Shown one piece after another: positions 9,001 to 15,898 of a stretch of DNA of 21,651 nt. Positions within the stretch are counted from its first letter, which is position 1. Each line of letters starts with the position of its first letter. The stretch lies in IMG/VR virus record IMGVR_UViG_3300004282_000011, positions 1-21,651 of that record, one strand, 5' to 3'. The position numbers and the translations under genes were made by a program. Under the pieces are notes generated by a model. The model was not told the DNA's origin, searched no databases, and was given only the letters and a program-made list of their open reading frames with translations. The DNA comes from a virus.

Positions 9001-9872
9001 GAAGATTATTAAACTTTTTAAATGATTATAATTCAATTGTTAGATGGAAGTGTGATTTTAATACAGATATTGTAGGAATGTTTTTGTGTTATGGAGGTAT
9101 TATAGCGGTAACTAGAGATGAATTAGATTGGTTTGCCAAACCATTTAGAATTACAAGACTTGAAGAAAATCCAGATTTTGAAGTTTCAATTGGATTAATA
9201 GAATATATATCTTCTTTATATAATAATTATGGAAGTGATTCTTACAATATTCCAGAACCTATTACAATTGATAAGTTTGCTATTCCAGAACAAGTAACAA
9301 ATTTGCATTTATTTGAAGAATGTGATAATAATATAATTACAATCGCTTTTGCTAAACCAGAAGATGATTCTTTTTGGGTTGGAGCTTATATTTATCATAA
9401 GAGGGGAGAAGATGGAACTTATGAATTTATTGGTGTTAGTTATGTTCCAACTACTGTTGTTCAATTATCTAGTAATATAACTTCTAGTGAAACAATTATT
9501 TATTATGATGATGAAACTTTATCTGGAGATGCTTTTCCTTCTTCTGGTTCTTTTTGGATTGAAGATGAAGAAATACATTATACTGGAATTGATACTATTA
9601 ATAATTGTTTTTTGAATTGTGAAAGAGGATATAACAATACAATTCAAGAAGAACATACTTCAGATTTTTATTGTATTTTAAGAAAAGATAATTTGTTTTA
9701 TTTTAGATATATTGAAGATGATGTTTGGGCTACACATTATTTTAAAGCAGTTTCAATAACAGCTTTTAAAATATTTGCTGATGGTGATGGGGCACCAGAA
9801 GAAACAATTGAAATTTTTGGATGTGATTATTTACCATATCCAGTTGGATCTTTAAAAGGAGTTTTAATATAG
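6063..9872 (+). CDS. J-like tail-tip protein, second copy, with a large inserted domain
   Basis: A 1269-residue paralogue of the preceding protein. Shared blocks in the same order are 'RNMPVPLCYG' (71-80), 'PWRYTAY' (192-198), 'VVGLLTNSE' (to 226), then after an insert 'PIEVVYNFMTHPRYG', 'EPRYLYSNVFLERQKAYDI', 'RDDDYRLDILEQDDVYDI', 'GEIREKTYQMPGIKRETQAR' and 'SGSFWIEDEEI' (1161-1171) with 'CERGYNNT'. A hydrophobic segment (35-51) precedes the first block, matching the Gly-rich start of copy 1. Residues about 227-704 have no counterpart in copy 1. The protein ends soon after the RGYNNT domain, so it lacks the final domain of copy 1. It probably forms part of the tail tip or receptor-binding assembly. 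Whether the two copies share one complex or are alternatives is unknown. The ribosome binding site is TAGGGAT (6048-6054). Confidence 0.8.
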   Translation: MTTGVSGGALTTSGGYQVNSPVGATGGTISSGWGTYLQIAIIVGGIIYSFFQDKEGNDFEIEEITFNNFSRNMPVPLCYGTNKYAGTLIAIGETGTKIITTEVGGKGGMIGGLFAGGEEVETLYYTASFCVAFSEGEISGFGTVFLDDSPLMSGVGDCALLSRDIVYTSYLGTATQTIDPDILEFFGASAVPWRYTAYLFLSGSIGQQPQLPVVSAEVVGLLTNSEIFESTDWYLDNIFNHSYLESAISHHEYKYFYTFSAYNGNIFKVDSLTGENILIASSGVVSIGWDNLSRHIDTPDGGDFRLIYCVAIRSYEESIWDGYGCLEYGQGIGSASQNYKIGYGEQIEDIDYLSYDVFYIDTRDDSVHSLVINDSISYYPCLPREWSPYVPGEGSLEFDTYVYENYGPTAWWTYSEYYPYISFNENLAVTPYKLVLVGGVTRQYSVSIHYEVEGEWYEDVFGSYEKFELMLFFNKDDGNYYNWMGYERYVGSNIPSIPPTGTPIVISNWIVVHFSGFTGVEPQNILIQTTQAGFGFWALQDGMDFRYISDFVELEGCWYGLISFGNDKAYFVKTMELLIAPGSRWLTGNPFTGGPALWLFEVIAELDDPYLSYGAPLIGNIQYYQKSLYFWWNYHYEIEGVPPHSYLCRELRKYNAIDGLTIDFPNYGKYYYGDGRGSFYSTPYKITHEFNFSKSGGYTTAKDTNPIEVVYNFMTHPRYGLALDTNIFDGSPYIVDSGTWNTEYNTCMELIQNSDGTWEPRYLYSNVFLERQKAYDIIKDVLQTCIGYLYYCDGKIKVGIEKPNEVPILYFGNHSEYFLSINDDITFDLDRIYFDLSSYPTGYWKGDEGYVQTYDGYGSLGYGYTTYGCEDTDYLKQLFVVIDNTTTYIELAEDLPVGVINNSIVKLRKDNIKQGSFTYGEKSHRERSNRIQLEYIKRDDDYRLDILEQDDVYDIDVLSNGEIREKTYQMPGIKRETQARRLLNFLNDYNSIVRWKCDFNTDIVGMFLCYGGIIAVTRDELDWFAKPFRITRLEENPDFEVSIGLIEYISSLYNNYGSDSYNIPEPITIDKFAIPEQVTNLHLFEECDNNIITIAFAKPEDDSFWVGAYIYHKRGEDGTYEFIGVSYVPTTVVQLSSNITSSETIIYYDDETLSGDAFPSSGSFWIEDEEIHYTGIDTINNCFLNCERGYNNTIQEEHTSDFYCILRKDNLFYFRYIEDDVWATHYFKAVSITAFKIFADGDGAPEETIEIFGCDYLPYPVGSLKGVLI
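6741..8174 (+). other. Inserted region of about 478 residues within the second J-like gene
   Basis: Aligning the two J-like proteins by eye, copy 1 passes from 'GLLVEPG' (198-204) to 'NTIRVLYDF' (209-217) within a few residues. Copy 2 has about 478 residues between 'GLLTNSE' and 'NPIEVVYNF'. The insert is rich in Tyr, Trp, Gly, Ser and Asp. Its start, 'YFYTFSAYNGNIFKVDSLTG', recalls a blade of a beta-propeller ('G.iy.vD..tG'). No family is recognised with confidence. A receptor- or glycan-binding domain is an inference from its position and composition. Confidence 0.6.
9541..9574 (+). repeat. 34-base identical repeat, copy 2 (pairs with 5374-5407)
   Basis: Exact 34-base match to 5374-5407, coding the same block in the paralogous protein, in the same frame. 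Confidence 0.8.
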
Positions 9873-9881
9873 GAGATTTTT

Positions 9882-10703
9882 ATGGCAGAAAAATCAATAA
9901 GAATTGCTGATGATGCTTCTGGTGATAGGATGGCAACAAGGGATGCTTTTGAATTAGATGGAAGTAACAATGCTCGTGTAATTGAAAGGGTAGATTTTGC
10001 TGGTGGTAAATGCCCCAATCCAATTGGACCTCCAATTAGGGGTGGAGAAGCTACAATTCCTTTTAATTCTGGTGGAACTTATGAAGTTTTAATAGGGGAT
10101 TTAATTGAGGGAGCAACAACTGGAGCTACAGCTATTGTAGTTGAAATTGAAATTGATGATGGTTGGTGGCCCAATGGTGATTGTGAAGGACATTTTCATA
10201 TTGTTCAGAGAGTAGGAAGACTTACAGGAGGTTTTTGTACACCAGAAGATATAAATGTTGGTGCTAATAATAATGTTGCTACACTTACTGATTGTCCAAC
10301 TAATGTTGATTTAACTGCTGCTGATTCTTTAAATTTAAGTGGAATAAGTAGTGCTAGAGATTTAATGTTTAATATGATTGATGTTGGTGATAAAACTACT
10401 CTTTTTGTTGCAATAGAAGAAGAAACACAAGATGGAACTGTTACAATTACACCAATTTTATATGATGATACATATGATGCTGACTATACATATGTTCCAG
10501 GTATAGTTGGAATATTGGAATCAAAAACATTTACACCAGCACATGATTTTTATTATAGTTGGGATGCTAACAAAAGTGATGAGAATATGTATTTATCTGC
10601 TATTCAATCATGGAATGTTTCTGGTGCTTATAAAATAGCTCTTCATGTAACTGCTATAACTGGAACTAGCAATGTGGTTAAAGTATATGGTTGGGTAATT
10701 TAA
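9882..10703 (+). CDS. Putative virion/tail-associated protein, unknown function
   Basis: A 273-residue protein I cannot assign to a named family. The segment 'LIGDLIEGATTGATAIVVEIE' has the look of the 'G..v.GatSGAtA.V' motif that recurs in phage structural proteins. The C-terminal half alternates polar and hydrophobic residues as in a beta sandwich and ends 'IALHVTAITGTSNVVKVYGWVI'. The string 'YYSWDANKSDEN' loosely resembles 'YNYTWDKNETDN' at the end of the next protein. There is no signal peptide or membrane segment. It follows the second J-like gene by nine bases with AGGAG (9871-9875) as ribosome binding site, so it is probably a tail-tip accessory or fibre protein. Confidence 0.55.
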   Translation: MAEKSIRIADDASGDRMATRDAFELDGSNNARVIERVDFAGGKCPNPIGPPIRGGEATIPFNSGGTYEVLIGDLIEGATTGATAIVVEIEIDDGWWPNGDCEGHFHIVQRVGRLTGGFCTPEDINVGANNNVATLTDCPTNVDLTAADSLNLSGISSARDLMFNMIDVGDKTTLFVAIEEETQDGTVTITPILYDDTYDADYTYVPGIVGILESKTFTPAHDFYYSWDANKSDENMYLSAIQSWNVSGAYKIALHVTAITGTSNVVKVYGWVI

Positions 10704-10729
10704 ATTTATTTTCTAATTGGAAATAAACT

Positions 10730-11566
10730 ATGCCTGTTTGGAAATATAAGTCAGGTACAACTGGTGGAAATACTTATCTAGAAGAATTATCTGATTCTAT
10801 TGGTTTTTCTTGTTTACCAGATTTTCAAGACACTCATTTTTTACAAGATATTGTTGCTTTTCAAGATACTACTACTATTAATTTAGCTGAAATATTAGTA
10901 GATACTGTTGGTTTTAATTCATATTTTCCAAGAGTATCTTTTCAATTAATAAGTTGGAATGTATTAAATGATATTGTTGGTTTTTATAGTGTTCCTCCTA
11001 ATGAGTATTCAGAAACATTAGATGAAATAATAGGTTTTGATGATTTATTAGTTGAAGATGCTTTTGTTGTTTTAAGTGATTCAATAGGATTTGATGATTC
11101 TATTTTAGATAATGTTATTTATTTTGATACATTAATAGATACTTCTGGATTTAATGATACACCTTTAGCTCATTTGGAATTTGTTACTTTTATTTTAGAT
11201 GATTTGATTGCTTTTCAAGATATTCCATTACATACTGGTTATATTATTACTTGGAGAGGAAGAACAAAAATTCCTAGAATTGCTTATGGAGGTACTGGTT
11301 ATGGAGAAGTAATAAGTTATGGAGATGGTTTTCTTTCAGATATTTCACATTATCTTTTTGTTGTTAAAAATGAATCTGAAACAATAGTTAGAGAAGAAGA
11401 AATAACAATAGTAGAATTTGATAATCCAGATCAAGAATATAATTATACATGGGATAAAAATGAAACAGATAATACAACAATTACTCTTAGATTAATTTTT
11501 GATGTTTATCAGGTGGATGTGAATGGTTATAGATCTTTGGTTAAAACTGTTAATTTCTGTGATTAA
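10730..11566 (+). CDS. Repeat-containing tail protein with a J-type C-terminal domain
   Basis: A 278-residue protein in two parts. Residues 20-162 hold about eight copies of a short repeat, L-x-D-x-[I/V]-[G/A]-F, often followed by x-D, spaced 18-23 residues apart. Examples are 'LSDSIGF' (20-26 and 115-121), 'LNDIVGF' (79-85), 'LDEIIGF' (97-103) and 'LDDLIAF' (156-162). Residues 186-278 match the C-terminal domain of the first J-like protein in three places: 'YGDG.L' near the start, 'Y.YT...NE.DN' and 'F.VYQV' near the end. The repeats could form a stalk or solenoid ending in a fibronectin-like domain. The ribosome binding site is weak (TTGGAAA, 10718-10724). The position among tail-tip genes supports a fibre or tail-tip role. 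Confidence 0.6.
   Translation: MPVWKYKSGTTGGNTYLEELSDSIGFSCLPDFQDTHFLQDIVAFQDTTTINLAEILVDTVGFNSYFPRVSFQLISWNVLNDIVGFYSVPPNEYSETLDEIIGFDDLLVEDAFVVLSDSIGFDDSILDNVIYFDTLIDTSGFNDTPLAHLEFVTFILDDLIAFQDIPLHTGYIITWRGRTKIPRIAYGGTGYGEVISYGDGFLSDISHYLFVVKNESETIVREEEITIVEFDNPDQEYNYTWDKNETDNTTITLRLIFDVYQVDVNGYRSLVKTVNFCD
10787..11215 (+). repeat. Tandem protein repeat, about eight copies of L-x-D-x-[IV]-[GA]-F
   Basis: Seen in translation at residues 20, 38, 56, 79, 97, 115, 135 and 156, with a degenerate copy at 126 ('LDNVIYF'). Spacings are 18, 18, 23, 18, 18, 20 and 21. The DNA copies have diverged, so the repeat is kept at the protein level. Confidence 0.75.
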
Positions 11567-11577
11567 GGAGAAAAATT

Positions 11578-11976
11578 ATGTCTTTCAGCACAACTTTTCA
11601 ATTAGAAAAACCAGATTACAAAACTTTACGTTATGATATTCCTCTAAATTCTAATTTTGATATTTTAGATTCTGGTTTAAAATGTTGGCCTTCTGCTACA
11701 CAACCTGGAGATGCTGGAAATTATGATTCTATTGTATTAACAGAAGGTGTTTTATGGAGAGATACAACTAATCATCTTTTAAAAGTTAGGGGTGCTGCTG
11801 CTTGGGAATCAATATTATCTTGTGCTACTATTACAACTGTAAATGCTAGTGGAGCTACTGATTTAACTACTTGGGCTGATTTAATTGATGCTGGAGATGG
11901 TGCAGATCCTAAATATGCAATTGCAGTTATTGTTGGAACTGTTACTTATTATATTCCTGTATTTACTGCTATCTAA
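11578..11976 (+). CDS. Small tail-fibre-associated protein, conserved phage type
   Basis: A 132-residue protein. The N-terminal 'FQLEKPDYKTLRYDIPLNSNFDILDSGL' region has the pattern common at the N-terminus of phage tail fibre and receptor-binding proteins ('L.KP......W....N.NFd.lD'). A second block, 'GVLWRDTTNHLLKVRGAAAWESI', resembles the 'lWvDTsn..LK..dG..W..i' element of the same group. The protein is too short to be a full fibre and may be a fibre attachment or adaptor protein. TAAGGAG (11564-11570), which begins in the previous stop codon, is the ribosome binding site. The next gene starts 18 bases downstream. Confidence 0.55.
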   Translation: MSFSTTFQLEKPDYKTLRYDIPLNSNFDILDSGLKCWPSATQPGDAGNYDSIVLTEGVLWRDTTNHLLKVRGAAAWESILSCATITTVNASGATDLTTWADLIDAGDGADPKYAIAVIVGTVTYYIPVFTAI

Positions 11977-11994
11977 TTTGAAAGGAGATTTAAA

Positions 11995-12570
11995 ATGAAG
12001 ATAAATAAAATAGGTGGATCAATTATTTTTCCTGGTATTTTTGATGTTACAATAGAAAAAAGAGTTAAAGCTAATTCTGTATTTAGACCAGTTGGAAGAT
12101 TTTTTGTACAATGTTTTGGTAAAGATGGTGTTTTAAAATGGACTGAAGATTTTAAGAATATTACTGTTGATGAAGGATTAACAGATATTCTTGATGTTTA
12201 TTTTTCTGATGGTACACAAAAAGGAACTTGGTATCTTGGTTTAAAAGGAACAAATCAAACTCCTGCTGCTGGTTGGGATGCTGCTGGTATTGGAACTGAT
12301 TTTACTGAATTTACTTCTTATGATGAAGCTACAAGAGAAGAATGGGTAGAAGCTGGTGTTACTGCAAAAACAATTACAAATAGTGCTTCTCCTGCTGAAT
12401 TTAATATTAGTGGTAGTGGAACTGTTTATGGTGCTTTTGTAGTTTCTACAAATACAAAAAGTGGTACTACTGGTGTTTTATGGTGTTGTTCTAATTTTAC
12501 AATTTCAAGACCAGTGATAGAGGATGATATTGTAAGAGTTGTTTATTCTATTGCTTCTCAGGATGTTTAA
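11995..12570 (+). CDS. Conserved phage structural-region protein ('WYLGL...TEFTSY' family), function unknown
   Basis: A 191-residue protein whose pattern recurs in many phages near tail fibre genes. It has 'VDEGLTDILDVYF' followed by 'GTWYLGLKG', then 'DFTEFTSYDEATREEWV', 'ITNSASPAEFNISGSGTVYGAF' (read with gaps as N-S-A...F-x-I...T-V-x-G-A-F), 'KSGTTGVLW', and an ending like 'GD.l.V.Y.i'. The fold is likely all-beta. The biochemical role of the family is, to my knowledge, not established. The ribosome binding site is AAAGGAG (11981-11987). It is the last structural-type gene before the glycosyltransferase cassette, 14 bases upstream of the GT9-like gene. Confidence 0.6.
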   Translation: MKINKIGGSIIFPGIFDVTIEKRVKANSVFRPVGRFFVQCFGKDGVLKWTEDFKNITVDEGLTDILDVYFSDGTQKGTWYLGLKGTNQTPAAGWDAAGIGTDFTEFTSYDEATREEWVEAGVTAKTITNSASPAEFNISGSGTVYGAFVVSTNTKSGTTGVLWCCSNFTISRPVIEDDIVRVVYSIASQDV

Positions 12571-12584
12571 AATATAGGATTTTT

Positions 12585-13538
12585 ATGAGAAAAATAGTTC
12601 TTAGAAGTTGGCAATCTCCTGGTGATGTAGTTGTGTCAACTATTGTATTTAGAGAACTGCAAACTAATTATCCTAATAAATTTATTCTGGATGTTTTAAC
12701 CCCATATCCAGAAATTTTTTATAATAACCCTAGAATAACTAATATAAAGAAAGATCCAGATGTAGAACTACATAATATTTTTTATTATCCAGAAATAAAG
12801 AATGTTGTATGGACAGGAAATCATGTTTCAGATGGTTATATAGCAGATGTTTCTGAAAAACTAAAAGTTTCAATTAAAAAAGTATCTATGTTTCCTGAAA
12901 TATTTTTAACTGATGAAGAAAAAACTTTAGATGTAAGAAGTAAATATGGAATAGAAGGAAATTTTTGGTTGTTTAATGCAGGTATAAAAAATGATATGCC
13001 ATTAAAAGCATGGCCTATAAACTACTGGAAACAATTAATTAATATGTGTTCTTTATTAGATATTCAACTTATACAAGTTGGAAGTGTGAATCACATACAT
13101 CCAGAATTTGAGGGTGTAAAATCATTAGTAGGAAAAACAGAAGATTTAAGAGAGTATATTACTTTATGTTATCACGCTCATGGTCATATTGGAGGAATGT
13201 CTTTACATTCTCATATAATGGCAGCATTTGGAAAACCTTGTATAGTAATTGCTGGTGGTAGAGAAAATCCAAGATGGGAGTATTACCCAGGACAAATATT
13301 TTTACATAGAGTAGGATTATTAGATTGTTGTTTATATGATGGTTGTTGGTTTAAGAAAAGAGAACAGTGTAAAAAAATGGAAAAATTAGCAGGTACTAAT
13401 TTATACTATCCAAAATGTATGATTTTGATTTATCCAAATATTGTTATGGATACAATTCTAAGATATTTTTTTAGATTTGTTAGTGGTGACTGTGAAGATT
13501 TTTTAAGAGAAAAATTTGCAAAAAAGAGGATTTCTTAA
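12585..13538 (+). CDS. GT9-like (heptosyltransferase-type) glycosyltransferase
   Basis: A 317-residue GT-B-type protein resembling the ADP-heptose:LPS heptosyltransferase family (GT9). The N-terminal 'SPGDVVVSTIVFRELQ' (11-26) matches the GT9 glycine-rich start 'GD....p....L'. 'KAWP' and 'YW' (141-148) lie where GT9 proteins have 'K.Wp...W..L'. 'HIGGMSLHSHIMAAFGKP' (201-218) is the donor-site segment, usually 'D.G..HlAaAlg.P'. The C-terminal part has a Cys group (Cys248, 249, 254, 262, 278). Soluble; no signal peptide. It opens the carbohydrate cassette. TAGGA (12575-12579) is the ribosome binding site. Whether heptose or another sugar is moved cannot be read from sequence. Confidence 0.75.
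   Translation: MRKIVLRSWQSPGDVVVSTIVFRELQTNYPNKFILDVLTPYPEIFYNNPRITNIKKDPDVELHNIFYYPEIKNVVWTGNHVSDGYIADVSEKLKVSIKKVSMFPEIFLTDEEKTLDVRSKYGIEGNFWLFNAGIKNDMPLKAWPINYWKQLINMCSLLDIQLIQVGSVNHIHPEFEGVKSLVGKTEDLREYITLCYHAHGHIGGMSLHSHIMAAFGKPCIVIAGGRENPRWEYYPGQIFLHRVGLLDCCLYDGCWFKKREQCKKMEKLAGTNLYYPKCMILIYPNIVMDTILRYFFRFVSGDCEDFLREKFAKKRIS
13524..13530 (+). promoter_or_regulatory. Ribosome binding site that sets the GT25-like gene start
   Basis: AAGAGGA lies nine bases before the ATG at 13540, inside the end of the GT9-like gene. It supports that start over the in-frame TTG at 13516. Confidence 0.6.
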
Positions 13539-13539
13539 T

Positions 13540-14151
13540 ATGGATTTTTCTATAGTTGTAGTTGCTAATAGAAAAAGAAAAGCAATAATTTTGGATTATT
13601 TAAAAGGTATAGAACATTTAGTTTATTATTCTGAAGATCCAGATTTACCTAATAAATGGAAAGCTGATCCTACTTATAAAGGGTTAGTGGTTCATATGCA
13701 TCAACATATAGGACAATGGAGATGTTTAGAAGCACATAAAAAAGCAATTGAATTAGCTGATGAGGAAAATATTTTAATATTAGAAGATGATGCTAGAGTA
13801 GATAATCCTAATTGGTTGATTATTGCTGACTATGCTTGTAGTTTATTAAATAGATTTGAGATTATAAGTATTCATTCTAGAGAACCCAATTATCCTGTAT
13901 GGAAAAAAGAAAAAAAAGAAGGATTAATTTTATATTATCCAAAAGATAATAAAACTCCTAGAAGAGCTTTAGGAACTCTTGCATATGTAACAAGTAAAAG
14001 TATGCTTCCAAGAATACAAGAACACTTTTATAATGGATTACCAATTGATATTTTTTATGCTAATTGTTTTAACTTTGCCTTCCTTGAACCTACCCCGCTA
14101 ATCCATGATAGATCAAGTGGTTCTCTTATAGATATAGGAGTAAACAAATGA
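13540..14151 (+). CDS. GT25-like glycosyltransferase
   Basis: A 203-residue GT-A-type protein resembling the LPS glycosyltransferase family 25. Key signs are 'HIGQWRCLEAHKKAIELA' (56-73), which corresponds to the GT25 'GC..SH...w..a' segment, and 'ILILEDDARV' (78-87), whose acidic triplet EDD is the metal/nucleotide-sugar site. A later 'ALGTLAYVTSKS' stretch matches the 'g..aY.is...a' of the family, and the end 'IHDRSSGS' fits its usual serine-rich finish. Family members add galactose and other sugars to LPS or lipooligosaccharide cores. The gene begins one base after the GT9-like stop and overlaps the next gene by four bases (ATGA). Near its 3' end (14071-14109) it uses GCC, TTC, ACC, CCG and ATC codons that are rare elsewhere in the window. 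Confidence 0.7.
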   Translation: MDFSIVVVANRKRKAIILDYLKGIEHLVYYSEDPDLPNKWKADPTYKGLVVHMHQHIGQWRCLEAHKKAIELADEENILILEDDARVDNPNWLIIADYACSLLNRFEIISIHSREPNYPVWKKEKKEGLILYYPKDNKTPRRALGTLAYVTSKSMLPRIQEHFYNGLPIDIFYANCFNFAFLEPTPLIHDRSSGSLIDIGVNK

Positions 14152-14810
14152 GCTATAGTCAAAAAAATGAAGATGAAATTATAGAAAATATTTTTTCTAA
14201 ATTAAATATAACCAATGGAAGTTTTGTTGAAGTTGGTGCTGGAAATGGTATTACTTTAAGTAATACTAGAAAACTTTTAGAAAAAGGGTGGAGAGGAACT
14301 TATATTGAAGGAGATAATTTTTTATTTGAATCCCTTGTAGAAAATACTAAAAATTTTAATGATGTGGATTGTTTAAATTATTATATTTCTAATGAACCAA
14401 ATTATAAGTTAGATCATTTACTATATTTATATACAAAAATACCTTCTTTTTTTGATTTTTTTTCATTAGATGTGGATGGAAATGACTATTGGATTTGGAA
14501 GAATCTTAATTATTATTTTCCAAAAGTAGTTTGTGTAGAATATAATCCAAATTTTGAACCTACTGAAAGTAGAGTAATTGAATATGACCCAAAATTTAGG
14601 CATGATAATACTAATTATTATGGAGCATCTGCATTAGCTTTGTGTAATTTAGGAATTGAAAAAGGTTATACTTTAATAAATCATACTGAAGATCTAAATT
14701 TATTCTTTGTACAGAGTTGTTTTTCTCATTTATTTAAAAAATATGATATTAATAATGTAAAAAAGAATGTACACCATTCTCCATCGAAAAGAAGTATGAT
14801 TTCTATTTGA
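14148..14810 (+). CDS. FkbM-family methyltransferase (first of three)
   Basis: A 220-residue Rossmann-fold protein of the FkbM type. The SAM-binding motif I is 'FVEVGAGNG' (26-34). It is followed by 'ITLSNTRKLLEKGWRGTYIE' (35-54), an arrangement shared almost word for word with the second FkbM protein at 16546. 'FFSLDVDGNDYW' corresponds to the 'lkiDVEGaE' motif of the family, here with DGND instead of EG.E. FkbM proteins usually O-methylate sugars or small molecules. The ATGA overlap with the GT25-like gene suggests coupled translation. The usual acidic 'VEP' after motif I is replaced by 'IEG', so substrate use may differ. Methylation of the cassette's glycan is inferred from the neighbourhood. 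Confidence 0.75.
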   Translation: MSYSQKNEDEIIENIFSKLNITNGSFVEVGAGNGITLSNTRKLLEKGWRGTYIEGDNFLFESLVENTKNFNDVDCLNYYISNEPNYKLDHLLYLYTKIPSFFDFFSLDVDGNDYWIWKNLNYYFPKVVCVEYNPNFEPTESRVIEYDPKFRHDNTNYYGASALALCNLGIEKGYTLINHTEDLNLFFVQSCFSHLFKKYDINNVKKNVHHSPSKRSMISI

Positions 14811-14817
14811 GAGGGAG
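14811..14817 (+). promoter_or_regulatory. Ribosome binding site supporting a TTG start for the GT61 gene
   Basis: GAGGGAG starts directly after the FkbM stop and lies seven bases before TTG at 14825. The other in-frame TTG (14807) would place this purine run inside the coding sequence. Confidence 0.6.
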
Positions 14818-14824
14818 AGCAATT

Positions 14825-15898
14825 TTGAAAACTTATGATTGGGTTAATAAATTTGGTGATATTTCTAAAGATTATTTCTTAATTAATCCTAATTATACAT
14901 TAAATTTTAATCTTCCAAAAACCCTGCCAGAAAAAAATTTTTTATGGATTTTTGAAAATTATCAAACTCAATTTTCCCAAGAAGTTTTTATAGTAAAGTT
15001 AAATAATGCTAGAGTTGTTGGTTCTAGTGATAGGGGAATTGCTGGACCTTGTATAGAAACTTCAAATGGGATTATTTTAGAGGATGTTCTTTCTTATTGG
15101 GGAGATACACAAGGTAATTTAAAGAGTAAAAATTGGTTAGAAATAAAAGATAAGGAGGTTGGATTAATTGCAGAAAAGTGGGGTGGAACGAATTATTGTC
15201 ATTGGATTTTAACTTGTTTACCAAAATTACTTTTACTATTAGATAGATTTCCTGATCTTTCTTTTTTTATTCATAACTCTACAGATGTAAATTATGTAAA
15301 AGAGATATTTAATCTTTTAAATATTGATATTAAAAATGTATTTAGTCTTTCTTTAACATCTAATTTGAAATGTGAAAATTTAATAGTCCCATCAAAAATT
15401 GGATTTGGGGTTAATGTAAATAGATTTGCTGTTTCTTTAATTGAAAATTTTTTTGATAAATATTTTATAACTGGTACAAAAAAAATATATGTTACTAGAA
15501 AAAATGCAACTTCTAGAAGAGTTATTAATGAAGATTTAGTTGTAAATTTATTAACTACTCTTGAATTTGAAATTGTTGAACTAGAACTTTTAAGTGTTTT
15601 AGAACAAATAAAATTATTTTCTCAAGCTAAAATAATCATTGCACCACATGGGGCTGGACTTACCAATTTAGTTTTTTGTACTCCAAATACTAAAGTGTTA
15701 GAAATATTTTCTTCATCTTATATTGGTTTGTGTTACTGGTTTTTATCAAATGTAAAATATATAGATTATTATTTTATAGTTGATAGAAATAATAATTCTT
15801 CAAGAGATATAAATAAATGTTTTGTTGATGGTGAGAGAAATATTGTGGTTGATATGGAAGATTTGAAAAAAATTTTAGAAATCATGGAGATATATTAA
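14825..15898 (+). CDS. GT61-family glycosyltransferase
   Basis: A 357-residue protein with the GT61 (DUF563) signatures in order. 'GGTNYCHWILTCLPKLLLL' is centred on residues 120-138. 'YVTRKNATSRRVINED' starts at 222. 'PHGAGLTNLVF' (274-284) is the most conserved segment of the family. GT61 includes xylosyl- and N-acetylglucosaminyltransferases in eukaryotes, and many bacterial and viral members lack a defined acceptor. No membrane segment or signal peptide is evident, so it probably acts in the cytoplasm. The start codon is TTG at 14825, chosen from the ribosome binding site. The stop overlaps the next start by one base (TAATG). Confidence 0.85.
   Translation: MKTYDWVNKFGDISKDYFLINPNYTLNFNLPKTLPEKNFLWIFENYQTQFSQEVFIVKLNNARVVGSSDRGIAGPCIETSNGIILEDVLSYWGDTQGNLKSKNWLEIKDKEVGLIAEKWGGTNYCHWILTCLPKLLLLLDRFPDLSFFIHNSTDVNYVKEIFNLLNIDIKNVFSLSLTSNLKCENLIVPSKIGFGVNVNRFAVSLIENFFDKYFITGTKKIYVTRKNATSRRVINEDLVVNLLTTLEFEIVELELLSVLEQIKLFSQAKIIIAPHGAGLTNLVFCTPNTKVLEIFSSSYIGLCYWFLSNVKYIDYYFIVDRNNNSSRDINKCFVDGERNIVVDMEDLKKILEIMEIY

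Noticed and set aside
10704-10729. Transcription terminator or promoter between tail genes
   Set aside because: The gap is only 26 bases, has no inverted repeat followed by a T run, and no pair of promoter hexamers.
9882-12570. Diversity-generating retroelement acting on the tail proteins
   Set aside because: No reverse transcriptase and no near-duplicate template/variable repeat pair differing at adenines was seen. The only long exact repeat found by eye is the 34-base match inside the J paralogues.
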